Shown in pieces: positions 24,979-32,726 of a stretch of 32,796 bases of DNA. This DNA comes from an uncultured Spirochaetaceae bacterium (GTDB lineage: Bacteria; Spirochaetota; Spirochaetia; Sphaerochaetales; Sphaerochaetaceae), in contig CALXLI010000071.1 in the NCBI GenBank assembly GCA_944389155.1, positions 1 to 32,796 of the forward strand. Direction: 5' to 3'. The notes beneath the pieces are model-generated. The model was not told the DNA's origin. It saw only the letters and a list, made by a program, of their open reading frames with translations, and made no database searches. Both the position numbers and the translations under genes were made by a program. Each line of letters begins with the position of its first letter. Position 1 is the stretch's first letter.

Positions 24979-25856
24979 TGTACGAACTTGTTCATGCAGC
25001 AGGGAATAGCTATTACGTTGAAAGCCCTGCAAAGATCGGCCTTGTTGTCATAGAAGATGGCAAGGTCGTTCTGATTGACAGCGGAGGTGACAAGGAGAGC
25101 GGGCGGAAGGTAAGGCAGATTCTTGAAAGGAACAGCTGGCATCTTGAAGCTATATACAATACCCATTCAAATGCCGATCATATCGGAGGCAACAGCTATC
25201 TGCAGAAGCAGACTGGCTGCAGGATATATGCAAAGGGAGCTGAATGTGCCTTCACCCGTCACACTGTGCTTGAGCCATCATTCCTGTATGGAGGCTATCC
25301 ATTCCAGGATCTTCGGCATAAGTTCCTGATGGCCCAGGATAGCAGCGCTGAGTACATGACAGAAAGCACGCTTCCGAGCTCCATGAAGATGATTGACCTT
25401 CCCGGACACTTCTTCGATATGGTCGGGTTCTCGACAGGCGATGGGGTTGTATATCTTGCAGATTGCCTTTCAAGCAAGGAGACACTCGATAAATATGGCC
25501 TCGTGTTCATCTATGATGTCGCATCGTACCTGAAGACCCTTGATATGGTCATGAATATGGAGGCGGATCTTTTCGTTCCAGCCCATGCTGCAGCAACTGA
25601 GCACATTGCGGAGCTTGCCTCATACAATGCTTCGAAGGTGTATGAGAGCGCGGATGCAATCCTTTCAATATGCTCAGAGCCTCAGAATACAGACAGTGTG
25701 ATAGAAAGCATCTTCTCGCACTATAACCTGAAGATGAGTGCTGAGCAGTATGTGCTTGTCGGCAGCACTGTACGTTCGTATCTGTCATGGCTGAAGGATA
25801 AGGGGGAGCTTGCCATTGATATAAGCGGAAGCAAGCTCCTTTGGAGAAAAGCCTAG
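24978..25856 (+). CDS. Metallo-beta-lactamase-fold protein (HxNxDH variant)
   Basis: 292 residues, cytoplasmic. Glyoxalase-II-like opening (GLVVIEDGKVVLIDSGGDKESGRKV in pieces), then the motif NTHSNADHIGGN at about residues 58-69, in which the second histidine of HxHxDH is asparagine. Further metal ligands are likely in LPGHFFD, YLADCL and VPAHAA. The motif variant recurs in one MBL subgroup, so activity is plausible. The start overlaps the dehydrogenase stop by one base (TGATG), so it belongs to the sugar operon. Its 3' end overlaps the convergent reductase gene by 4 bp. Confidence 0.82.
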   Translation: MYELVHAAGNSYYVESPAKIGLVVIEDGKVVLIDSGGDKESGRKVRQILERNSWHLEAIYNTHSNADHIGGNSYLQKQTGCRIYAKGAECAFTRHTVLEPSFLYGGYPFQDLRHKFLMAQDSSAEYMTESTLPSSMKMIDLPGHFFDMVGFSTGDGVVYLADCLSSKETLDKYGLVFIYDVASYLKTLDMVMNMEADLFVPAHAAATEHIAELASYNASKVYESADAILSICSEPQNTDSVIESIFSHYNLKMSAEQYVLVGSTVRSYLSWLKDKGELAIDISGSKLLWRKA

Positions 25857-26950
25857 ACTCCGAAATAAGAGGCTATCTTCTTCATCCTCTCGCTCTGCTT
25901 TACCTTGAATGGGCACCTTCTGTCGCAGTGGGAGCAGGAGATGCAGTCTGAAGCTTTCTTCTCAAGTTTCATGTAATGGTCTGCTGCAAGCTTGTCGCCG
26001 ACGACAGCAAGATCATAATACTTGTTTATAAGGCCCACATTGAGTCCCTTTGGGCAGGGCTGGCAGTGGTTGCAGTATACGCATTTTCCCATGACGCTTT
26101 CAGGTGTGAGCGAGCTTATCTCTGAATAGTCCTTCTCTTCGCTTCCTGCATCGATGAAACCGAGTATTTCCTCGACATCGCTTTTTGAACGTACGCCTGG
26201 AAGTACTGTAAGGACACCTGGCTTGTCTAGCGCGTACTGTATGCACTGGAACTTCCCAAGCGCTTTTCCGAATGGGGATGTTTCGGCTTTCAGCAGCTGT
26301 GAACCTGAGAATGGCTTCATCACGGAGATTCCGACACCATCTTTCTCGCAGCGCTGATAGAGTGCCATCCTTTCATCTGCGCTTCCATTTGCATACTCTC
26401 CCTTCTGATAATCATAGGAAGGGTTGATTGAGAACATCAGCTGATCTACAAGACCGGTGTCGAGGACAGCGTTTGCCAGTTTCGGTGTATGTGAGGAAAG
26501 CCCGATATGATGCACAACACCCTCATCCTTCATCTTCAGAAGGTAATCCAATACACCGTTCTTCTGATAAGCCTCCCAGTCGGATTCAGCATCAAGACAG
26601 TGTATGAAACCGTAATCTATATAGTCAGTCCTGAGCTCCTTTAGCTGCCATTCGATTTCATTCCTTACTGTATTGAGCGCAGTTGTCCAGCCATACTCTC
26701 CGCTTTCGTAGTTTGCTCCGAAATGCACCTGGTAGAGCATTTCGCTCCTGCATGAGGAGAATGCTGTGCCGACATATCTGAATGTATTGGCTTTTGCTGT
26801 GGCAAGATCGATATAGTTCACTCCTTTATCGTGTGCGTAAAGAAGCGCGTCAACAGCTTCCTTCTCTCCTGCATCGCATATTGAGCTTGTGCCAAGGCCT
26901 ATGATGCTGATCCTGTCTCCAGTCCTTCTGTTTGTCCTGTATTCCATCAT
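25853..26950 (-). CDS. Aldo/keto reductase fused to a 2[4Fe-4S] ferredoxin domain
   Basis: 365 residues. Residues 1-275 form the aldo/keto reductase barrel (ISIIGLGTSS, GVNYIDLATAK, ELRTDYIDYGFIHCLD, GVVHHIGLSSHTP). Residues 285-365 carry two cysteine clusters, CVYCNHCQPCPKG and CISCSHCDRRCPF, as in bacterial ferredoxins. The barrel keeps the catalytic aspartate (YID) and histidine (FIHC), but the tyrosine and lysine of the standard tetrad are not in place (ATAKANTF and YQVHFG instead of YGxSE and the strand lysine). Electron transfer may therefore use iron-sulfur or flavin partners. Its start overlaps the upstream flavodoxin gene by 4 bp. Confidence 0.88.
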   Translation of the reverse strand: MMEYRTNRRTGDRISIIGLGTSSICDAGEKEAVDALLYAHDKGVNYIDLATAKANTFRYVGTAFSSCRSEMLYQVHFGANYESGEYGWTTALNTVRNEIEWQLKELRTDYIDYGFIHCLDAESDWEAYQKNGVLDYLLKMKDEGVVHHIGLSSHTPKLANAVLDTGLVDQLMFSINPSYDYQKGEYANGSADERMALYQRCEKDGVGISVMKPFSGSQLLKAETSPFGKALGKFQCIQYALDKPGVLTVLPGVRSKSDVEEILGFIDAGSEEKDYSEISSLTPESVMGKCVYCNHCQPCPKGLNVGLINKYYDLAVVGDKLAADHYMKLEKKASDCISCSHCDRRCPFKVKQSERMKKIASYFGV

Positions 26951-27411
26951 ATGTACCTTCTTGCGAAATCTGCAGCGTTTCCTGCGCTTACCCTTCCGCC
27001 ATTTTCCACTTCTGCATTCCCTGCAATCCTCTTTATGCTCTTCACTGCTTTGTCTATTCCGCTTCCGCCGGATGTGCAGAAGGGGATTATCCTCTTGCCG
27101 GAAAAGTCATAGCTTTCAAGGAACGTATCTATGATATGTGGCTCTACGTACCACCAGACAGGAAAGCCGATGAAAACGGTATCGTACTTGCCGATTGAAT
27201 CAATAGGGGCAGAGATTTCAGGACGGGAATTCGGATCATTCATCTCCACAGAGCTCCTGCTTTTCCTGTTGGTCCAATCAAGATCAGCGCTGCTGTAAGG
27301 AGTGCTTGGCTTTATTTCATACAAGTCCGCACCAAGCGTCTTTGCGATTGTATCTGCGCATCCTGCCGTTGTCCCGGTCGCTGAGAAATATACAACTAAT
27401 GTATTCATCAT
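26947..27411 (-). CDS. Flavodoxin
   Basis: FMN electron carrier, about 154 residues. The phosphate-binding loop is YFSATGTTAGCADTIA at about residues 8-23. The second FMN loop is FPVWWYVEP, and the C-terminal CTSGGSGIDKAVKSI is typical of the gut-anaerobe flavodoxin group. GGAGGTG precedes tandem ATG codons at 27411 and 27408; either can start the protein. It is cotranscribed with the ferredoxin-bearing reductase, and the pair probably forms one electron-transfer route. Confidence 0.9.
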   Translation of the reverse strand: MMNTLVVYFSATGTTAGCADTIAKTLGADLYEIKPSTPYSSADLDWTNRKSRSSVEMNDPNSRPEISAPIDSIGKYDTVFIGFPVWWYVEPHIIDTFLESYDFSGKRIIPFCTSGGSGIDKAVKSIKRIAGNAEVENGGRVSAGNAADFARRYI

Positions 27412-27432
27412 CACCTCCATAGTAGTGAGGCT

Positions 27433-27461
27433 AGGATAGTACTGCTCTGACACGGTGTCAA
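27433..27461 (-). promoter_or_regulatory. Flavodoxin-reductase promoter with overlapping palindrome
   Basis: A consensus TTGACA (27461-27456), a 17-bp spacer and TATCCT (27438-27433) lie 21 bp before the start codon. A perfect 13-bp palindrome TGACAC-C-GTGTCA (27460-27448) covers the -35 box and half of the spacer. This layout suits a MerR- or TetR-type repressor. No regulator gene adjoins; the nearest MerR gene is 5 kb away with a different candidate site. Confidence 0.7.
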
Positions 27462-27676
27462 TATACATCGTGCATAAATCCTTCTCAGCTATAGCTCAGA
27501 ACTATGGAGATCAATGGATGGAATGCCTATCATCAGATTTGTTTTTGCTGTGTATGATTCAGCTGGGTTTTTTATGTTTTCTGAATCTTCTTTCTTTCCC
27601 ACGGATTTTTCCCGAGTCGATAGAGCTATCATTTCTGAGCATGTGATTGAATATGGAATAGTGTTGATTCATTACA

Positions 27677-27688
27677 TATAATGATGGC
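27677..27688 (+). promoter_or_regulatory. -10 element of the phosphatase gene, leaderless type
   Basis: A perfect TATAAT (27677-27682) ends 6 nt before the ATG at 27689, with no SD between. The -35 region is not convincing. The preceding stretch 27470-27676 shows no gene. Confidence 0.45.
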
Positions 27689-28282
27689 ATGGAGTTCACG
27701 CTTACACTTGTCAGGCATGGAGAGAGCGAGGCTAATGTCCGTCATATGCTCTCTGGTTGGATGGATGTTGACCTTACTGAACGGGGAAGGGCAGAGCTTG
27801 AAGAGATGAGGGATTCTGTTGATTATCCTGAAAGCGAGGCTTATTTCTCATCTCCGCTCAGGCGTTGCATAGATACCTGCCATATTCTTTTTCCATTTGC
27901 AGATCCTGTAATAAGCGATGCGTATAAGGAGATAAATTTCCGCTCTCTTGAAGGATGGGTGCTTTCATCGAAAGCTGAGATTGATGCATATTTCTCATCA
28001 TGGGTTGAGGATGAGCCCTATCTTGATGAGGAGACCATAAGCGATACAGCAGTGCGTGGGAAGAAGGCTATCCTTGAAACAGTCGAGAAGTGCGAGAAAG
28101 AGGGAAAGAGTTCAGCTACGATCGTGATGCACTCTGGTATCATGCGATCTTCGTTGATTGCCCTCTTTGGGATGGATAGAAGGGAATTCCTTCGCTTGAG
28201 CGTTCCGAATGGGCTTGGCTATGTGATGACATTCTCGGGCCTTGTTCCTGTTTCCTATAGGGAGATCTGCCGGAAAAAGTGA
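27689..28282 (+). CDS. Histidine phosphatase (phosphoglycerate-mutase-like)
   Basis: 197 residues. The phosphate-binding RHG motif is LVRHGESEAN with catalytic H10. The family follows through GWMDVDLTERGRAELEEM, YFSSPLRRCIDTC (second arginine), the acid donor region YKEINFRSLEGW and the second histidine in VMHSGIMRSS. It resembles small-molecule phosphatases such as CobC or GpmB-type enzymes; the substrate is unclear. It stands alone. Confidence 0.88.
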   Translation: MEFTLTLVRHGESEANVRHMLSGWMDVDLTERGRAELEEMRDSVDYPESEAYFSSPLRRCIDTCHILFPFADPVISDAYKEINFRSLEGWVLSSKAEIDAYFSSWVEDEPYLDEETISDTAVRGKKAILETVEKCEKEGKSSATIVMHSGIMRSSLIALFGMDRREFLRLSVPNGLGYVMTFSGLVPVSYREICRKK

Positions 28283-28418
28283 TAGCTTTTGTCTCTCTTT
28301 TTCCTTCTTGCTTATGAAAATAATGAAAAAATCATGATTATTCGCCAAATAGGGTAGATGTATAGAAGGAAATACCTTACTATTGCTACGCAAAAACAAA
28401 AACTTTTAGGAGAGTGCA

Positions 28419-29534
28419 ATGATAGAGATTAGGCACCTGCGAAAAGTATTTGATGATGATACCATCCCGCTGAAAGACATCGATGTAACAATCAACGATG
28501 GGGATGTGATATCAATCATAGGACCTTCTGGAACTGGAAAATCAACCCTCCTCAGATGTATCAACATGCTAACAGAGCCGACTGAGGGAAGTATTATCGT
28601 CGATGGTCAGGACATAACCGAAAAGGGATGCAACCTGAATGAGGTAAGAAAGAAGATGGGAATGGTTTTCCAGTCTTTTAATCTCTTCGGACATCTGACG
28701 ATAATCGAAAACATAATGAATCCTCAGATAACACTTCTTGGAAGAAGCCGGCAGGAAGCATACGACAAGGCAATGTATCTGCTGCAGCAGGTTGGACTTG
28801 CATCAAAGGTCTTCAATTATCCTGAAGAGCTTTCTGGTGGACAGCAGCAGAGAATAGCGATAGCAAGAACCCTTGCGATGGATCCTGATATCATACTGTT
28901 TGATGAGCCGACAAGCGCCCTCGATCCTTCGATGATAGGAGAGGTACAGTCCGTTATAAAGATGCTTGCAAAGAGCGGCAGGACCATGATGATCGTCACG
29001 CATGAGATGGATTTCGCAAGAAAGATATCCAACCGCATACTCTTCATGTACGATGGGTATATCTATGAGGAAGGAACTCCAAAGCAGATCTTCGAGCATC
29101 CTCAGCGTGAGATCACAAAGAAGTTCATACAGCGCCTATCCTCCCTTACATACAAGATCGATTCACTTGATTTTGATGTTGAGGCTATGAGCGATGAGCT
29201 CAATGCATACGGTGAGAAGCTCCTGATTGAAGCGGAGCGTCTCAGCAAGCTCATGCTCGCTTTTGAGGAAATCTGCATAAACAACATAGCAGCAAACACA
29301 GATGTGCCTGATATCCTTGTAAAGGTTGAGTACTCTGAGAAGCTTGATATCCTGACTATGCTTATCTGCTATAAAGGAGAGAAGTTCGATATCTTCTCAT
29401 CTGCAAGCAAGCTTTTCCAGGATCTTCTTGCAGAGCCTACCACAGATGCCAAGCAGAGTGACATCACAGCAGACCCGATGGGGTATGAGCATGTGATCTC
29501 AATCAGATTCAGATGGACGGAGGAAGAGGAATGA
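28419..29534 (+). CDS. Polar amino acid ABC ATPase with GHKL-like C-terminal domain
   Basis: 371 residues. Residues 1-245 are a GlnQ/HisP-type ATPase: Walker A GPSGTGKST, Q-loop FQSFNLFGHLT, signature LSGGQQQRIAIA, Walker B ILFDEPTSALD, H-loop VTHEMDF. GlnQ proteins normally end near residue 245. Here about 125 more residues follow. In that tail FEEICINN (E284 to N288) resembles the N-box of GHKL/RsbW-type ATPases, YKGEKFDIF (about 318-326) resembles the DxGxxFD segment, and VISIRFRW resembles the last strand. The G2 box is not recognisable, so the domain is probably degenerate and may sense or scaffold. TAGGAGAG precedes the ATG; it overlaps the permease gene by 4 bp. Confidence 0.88.
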   Translation: MIEIRHLRKVFDDDTIPLKDIDVTINDGDVISIIGPSGTGKSTLLRCINMLTEPTEGSIIVDGQDITEKGCNLNEVRKKMGMVFQSFNLFGHLTIIENIMNPQITLLGRSRQEAYDKAMYLLQQVGLASKVFNYPEELSGGQQQRIAIARTLAMDPDIILFDEPTSALDPSMIGEVQSVIKMLAKSGRTMMIVTHEMDFARKISNRILFMYDGYIYEEGTPKQIFEHPQREITKKFIQRLSSLTYKIDSLDFDVEAMSDELNAYGEKLLIEAERLSKLMLAFEEICINNIAANTDVPDILVKVEYSEKLDILTMLICYKGEKFDIFSSASKLFQDLLAEPTTDAKQSDITADPMGYEHVISIRFRWTEEEE

Positions 29535-31036
29535 GAAAGCTGTCTTTGTTCTTGGTGCTTGTCCTTTTTGTTCCTGTTCTTTTCGCAGCATCGCAGGAAT
29601 ACACTGCGATAGAGGATCTTGATGGGAAGAACATCGGTGTCCAGACTGCTGTGCTCTATGAGGAGCTTATAAGGGACAGGGTTCCTAATAGCACGTTCCA
29701 GTATTATACGATGCCGAATGATATGATCCTTGCCCTGCAGTCCGGAAAGGTCAGTGCATATCTGATCGAGCAGGTAAGCTATGGCGTGCAGAAGGCAAAT
29801 CATCCTGAGCTTACCGTGTTGGAAGAGCCTGCTGGTTATATAGATGCAACATGCATAATCGGAAACAATGAGAAGCAGGATAGGCTTCTGTCCGAGCTCA
29901 ATGCATTTATCGCGGAGAGCAGGGAAAACGGCATGCTGGATGAGCTATATGATTACTGGATCACGGATTTCGATCCTGTGAACGATACCTGTGACATAAC
30001 AGGGTTCACTGGCGAGAATGGGACCATAACAGTAGCTGTCGAAGGTGGATACGAGCCATTTTCATTCATAAGCAATGGGCATATATCAGGTTTTGATGTT
30101 GACTTCATCTGCCGCTTTGCACGTGCTTATGGCTATACCCCTGAGTTCTTTGAGGTACCTTTCGAGGCTATAGCGCCGGGTGTTGAGAGCGGTAAGTATG
30201 ATATCGGAATGAACATCGTCGTGAGCGCTGAGCGCAATGAGACAGGAACGCTTTCCGATGTTTATTACTCAACGCCTATAATGCTTGTGGTTCTTGGCGA
30301 GGATGATTCTGGCGCTACATTCTTCCAGCAGCTTGCCGAGAGCTTCAATAAGACATTCATAAGAGAATCCAGATGGGTCCTGTTTGTACAGGGTGCAGGT
30401 GTTACCATCCTCATAACACTCTTCTCGATCATTGCAGGAACAATACTTGGATTCCTTGTATACCTTCTCTGCAGGAGAGGAAATAAGATAGCAAATGGAG
30501 GCACTAACTTCTTCCTGTGGCTTATCCATGGAATGCCTACTGTGCTTCTGCTTATGATCCTCTACTACATTGTCTTTGGATCTTCAAGCCTCAGCGGCAT
30601 GTGGGTCTCTGTAGTGGGCTTCTCCCTTATGTTTGCCTGCTCGATGATCGATATGCTGAGAGTAGGATGCAACGCTATCGGAAAAGGGCAGTGGGAGGCG
30701 TCCCGCGCATTGGGCTATTCTGAGAACCAGAGCTTCTTCAGGATAATACTTCCCCAGGCTGCACAGCACTTCCTGCCTATATACCGCAACGATGTCGTAA
30801 CGCTTATCAAGGAGACATCGGTCGTAGGCTACATAGCTGTATTGGATCTTACGAAGATAAGCGATCTCGTACGTTCAAGAACCTATGAGGCATTCTTCCC
30901 GCTTATCGTCACGGCAATCATGTATTTCGTGATATCAGCACTGCTGACGAAGGTTGTGACGCTGGTTGAGAATTCAATCAATCCAAGGCGCAGGAAGAAA
31001 GACAAGATACTCAAGGGAATCAAGGAGCAAGAGTAG
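29531..31036 (+). CDS. Amino acid ABC permease fused to a lobe-permuted substrate-binding domain
   Basis: 501 residues. A signal peptide (LSLFLVLVLFVPVLFAAS) is followed by about 130 residues that match the second lobe of an SBP_bac_3 receptor: DLDGKNIGVQ, LALQSGKVSAYL, then NGMLDELYDYW, which normally ends such proteins. Next, residues 160-260 match the first lobe: ITVAVEGGYEPFSFISNG, ISGFDVDFICRFARAYGY, VESGKYDIGMNIVVSAERNE, VYYSTPIMLVVL. The order is thus reversed relative to ordinary receptors. From about 283 a HisM/GlnP-type permease follows, with the EAA loop EASRALGYSENQSFFRIILPQ. It is coupled to the ATPase gene by an ATGA overlap, so two genes encode a full importer. Confidence 0.88.
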   Translation: MRKLSLFLVLVLFVPVLFAASQEYTAIEDLDGKNIGVQTAVLYEELIRDRVPNSTFQYYTMPNDMILALQSGKVSAYLIEQVSYGVQKANHPELTVLEEPAGYIDATCIIGNNEKQDRLLSELNAFIAESRENGMLDELYDYWITDFDPVNDTCDITGFTGENGTITVAVEGGYEPFSFISNGHISGFDVDFICRFARAYGYTPEFFEVPFEAIAPGVESGKYDIGMNIVVSAERNETGTLSDVYYSTPIMLVVLGEDDSGATFFQQLAESFNKTFIRESRWVLFVQGAGVTILITLFSIIAGTILGFLVYLLCRRGNKIANGGTNFFLWLIHGMPTVLLLMILYYIVFGSSSLSGMWVSVVGFSLMFACSMIDMLRVGCNAIGKGQWEASRALGYSENQSFFRIILPQAAQHFLPIYRNDVVTLIKETSVVGYIAVLDLTKISDLVRSRTYEAFFPLIVTAIMYFVISALLTKVVTLVENSINPRRRKKDKILKGIKEQE

Positions 31037-31064
31037 CTGACAACAGCTATCTGAATGTTTTTCA

Positions 31065-31103
31065 AGGAGGCCAAGAGCAAGTATGAGCTTGGCCTCTTGT
31101 TTT
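31065..31103 (+). terminator. Rho-independent terminator of the amino acid importer
   Basis: GAGGCCAAG (31067-31075) pairs with CTTGGCCTC (31088-31096), with a 12-nt loop and a following TTGTTTT tract. It begins about 30 bp after the permease stop. Confidence 0.85.
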
Positions 31104-31342
31104 CAAAAGGCAATAGGAAGCTGCTTAAATATCCAAACCTCGAAATAAAAAAGCAAACAACCGAATACCCTAAAAGTTACAAAAAGTTCCAGTAAATCCT
31201 TAATTTTTTGATATACAACAAAATACAACCAAACAATCAAAAACAAGAAAAATAATAAAAAGTTCAAAAAACGCTTGACAAACATCAACCGGGGGGGGTA
31301 GCCTTATAGTATCAAAAATGGAAATCGGAGGATTTTTTGGAG
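31104..31342 (+). promoter_or_regulatory. A-rich leader with poly-G promoter of the surface lipoprotein
   Basis: No gene is seen here. From about 31120 to 31270 the plus strand is very A-rich and G-poor with repeated A-tracts, a likely bent or UP-element region. Then come TTGACA (31275-31280), CAACC, eight consecutive Gs (31291-31298) and TATAGT (31305-31310). The spacer is 24 bp, too long for a normal promoter, so G-tract length would affect it. CGGAGG (31326-31331) is the SD. Confidence 0.6.
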
Positions 31343-32659
31343 ATGAAAAAGTTCATGATTCTTTTGCTGTCTCTTGCTGTGCTTTTTAGCTTTGCAGCTT
31401 GTGATAACAGCTCAGATACGCCAGCTGATGAGCCATCAACACCGGTTGGCCCAAACAATGCTGATGCATTCGTTGCCGATGCTCTTGATGCTTATTTTAA
31501 TGGTGATAGTGGCTCCTCTATTGACCCAATCTTCACAGCACTTGCAACAGAGGCTGATGCGACAGTCGGTACAGATGAAGTAAGTCTTACATACACATTT
31601 GTTGATGAGGATGCTGTTGGCTCAACACCTGCAAGACTCATAACAGTTACAGTAACAGGAACGGATATTACACCATCTGCATCTGCTTCTGGTGCTACAC
31701 GCAGTGTGAGACTTGAGAGTTATACGATGAATGCTGCAGGGTATGATGATACAACAACAGCTAACGTACTCTCATATAATGTGGCAAATCTCACAGGAAG
31801 TCTTCAGGGTTCAGTAACAATCACAAAGGCTGTTACAACTACAACACCTGCAACTCCTGCTTCAATTTCGTCAGGAACGCTCAAAATCGATAGAGTATTT
31901 GCTCCTGCATCTGTCGGATCAGTGTCTGTAAGCGATGCTAACGGAACATATGCTGTAGATTCTGAGGACTTCCTTGCACAGATGAGTGCATTGTGTAAAG
32001 GTTCAGGAGTTGCTGCACAGTACATCACTGAGTCTGCTTATACAACAGCAATGAAGGCAGAGTATCAGACAAAGATTGATGCTTATGTTGATGGATTAGC
32101 TGCTAATCTTGTAGGTACTTTCTATAATGGGTTAGTGGGCAAGAGTGGAGTTAGTGTAGCTTTTGTTCCAGGATCCGAAACATCAAAGGCCTCTGTGACT
32201 GTTACATACAATGTTCCAAACAGTGATCCAGAAACAGATGAGAAAGTTCTTGTTGGTTCTGAGAATGCGTCTGGTATTACAACTTATCTTAAGGAAGGTA
32301 CAACAGTTACTGCAGTTTTCGAAGCTGCTGCAAATGGTGTTTCAACATCTGAGGATTTCCAAGCAGCTACTGTTGTGATTGGTGCAACATTGGTTGTTGA
32401 TGATAAGACATCGGGTACAAATGTTGAAGGCTCTTCTAATCTGGTTATATCTGGACTTACAGCCGCTGTAACAAGTGGTGAGACTATAACAGTTGCGAAT
32501 TATACAACAGCTGGACAGATAACAGATACAACTGCCTTTGCTGGAATTACAACAGCACCAACTAGCTTCACTGCTGGTACAGCTACAGTCAATGATGCAA
32601 CAGTAGCTGCTGATGTTACAGCAACATCTACAGAGACTGTTACTTATCCGGTAGTATAA
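31343..32659 (+). CDS. Thr/Ala-rich putative surface lipoprotein
   Basis: 438 residues. The signal peptide MKKFMILLLSLAVLFSFAAC ends in a lipobox (FAAC; cysteine at residue 20), followed by a flexible DNSSDTPADEPSTPVGPNN linker. The rest is beta-prone and low complexity, rich in T, A, V, S and poor in K/R, with degenerate runs such as TTTTPATPAS and, near the end, TAGTATVNDATVAADVTATS. I recognise no domain. The SD CGGAGG lies 11 nt before this ATG but only 5 nt before an in-frame TTG at 31337 (adds ME), so the real start may be the TTG. Base composition and codon use (ACA, GCT, GTT heavy) are more AT-rich than in neighbouring genes. Confidence 0.75.
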   Translation: MKKFMILLLSLAVLFSFAACDNSSDTPADEPSTPVGPNNADAFVADALDAYFNGDSGSSIDPIFTALATEADATVGTDEVSLTYTFVDEDAVGSTPARLITVTVTGTDITPSASASGATRSVRLESYTMNAAGYDDTTTANVLSYNVANLTGSLQGSVTITKAVTTTTPATPASISSGTLKIDRVFAPASVGSVSVSDANGTYAVDSEDFLAQMSALCKGSGVAAQYITESAYTTAMKAEYQTKIDAYVDGLAANLVGTFYNGLVGKSGVSVAFVPGSETSKASVTVTYNVPNSDPETDEKVLVGSENASGITTYLKEGTTVTAVFEAAANGVSTSEDFQAATVVIGATLVVDDKTSGTNVEGSSNLVISGLTAAVTSGETITVANYTTAGQITDTTAFAGITTAPTSFTAGTATVNDATVAADVTATSTETVTYPVV

Positions 32660-32679
32660 TCTCCCATTTGGGATACAAA

Positions 32680-32705
32680 GGGACCTTGGCTTAGGCTGAG
32701 GTCCA
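32680..32705 (+). repeat. Inverted repeat after the lipoprotein gene
   Basis: GGACCTTGGC (32681-32690) can pair with GCTGAGGTCC (32695-32704) with two G-U pairs and a TTAG loop. There is no U-tract. It may be a weak terminator or part of a mobile-element end, since a possible transposase ORF begins just after it. Confidence 0.4.
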
Positions 32706-32726
32706 TCTCGAAAGGGGAGGCTGAAG

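Noticed and set aside
28275..28300. AAAAG/CTTTT hairpin followed by a T-rich run after the phosphatase gene
   Set aside because: A 5-bp AT stem is too weak to call a terminator with confidence, although position fits.
31275..31310. Ordinary sigma-70 promoter call for TTGACA/TATAGT
   Set aside because: The 24-bp spacer is far from 17 bp, so I describe it as a length-dependent or unusual promoter instead of a normal one.
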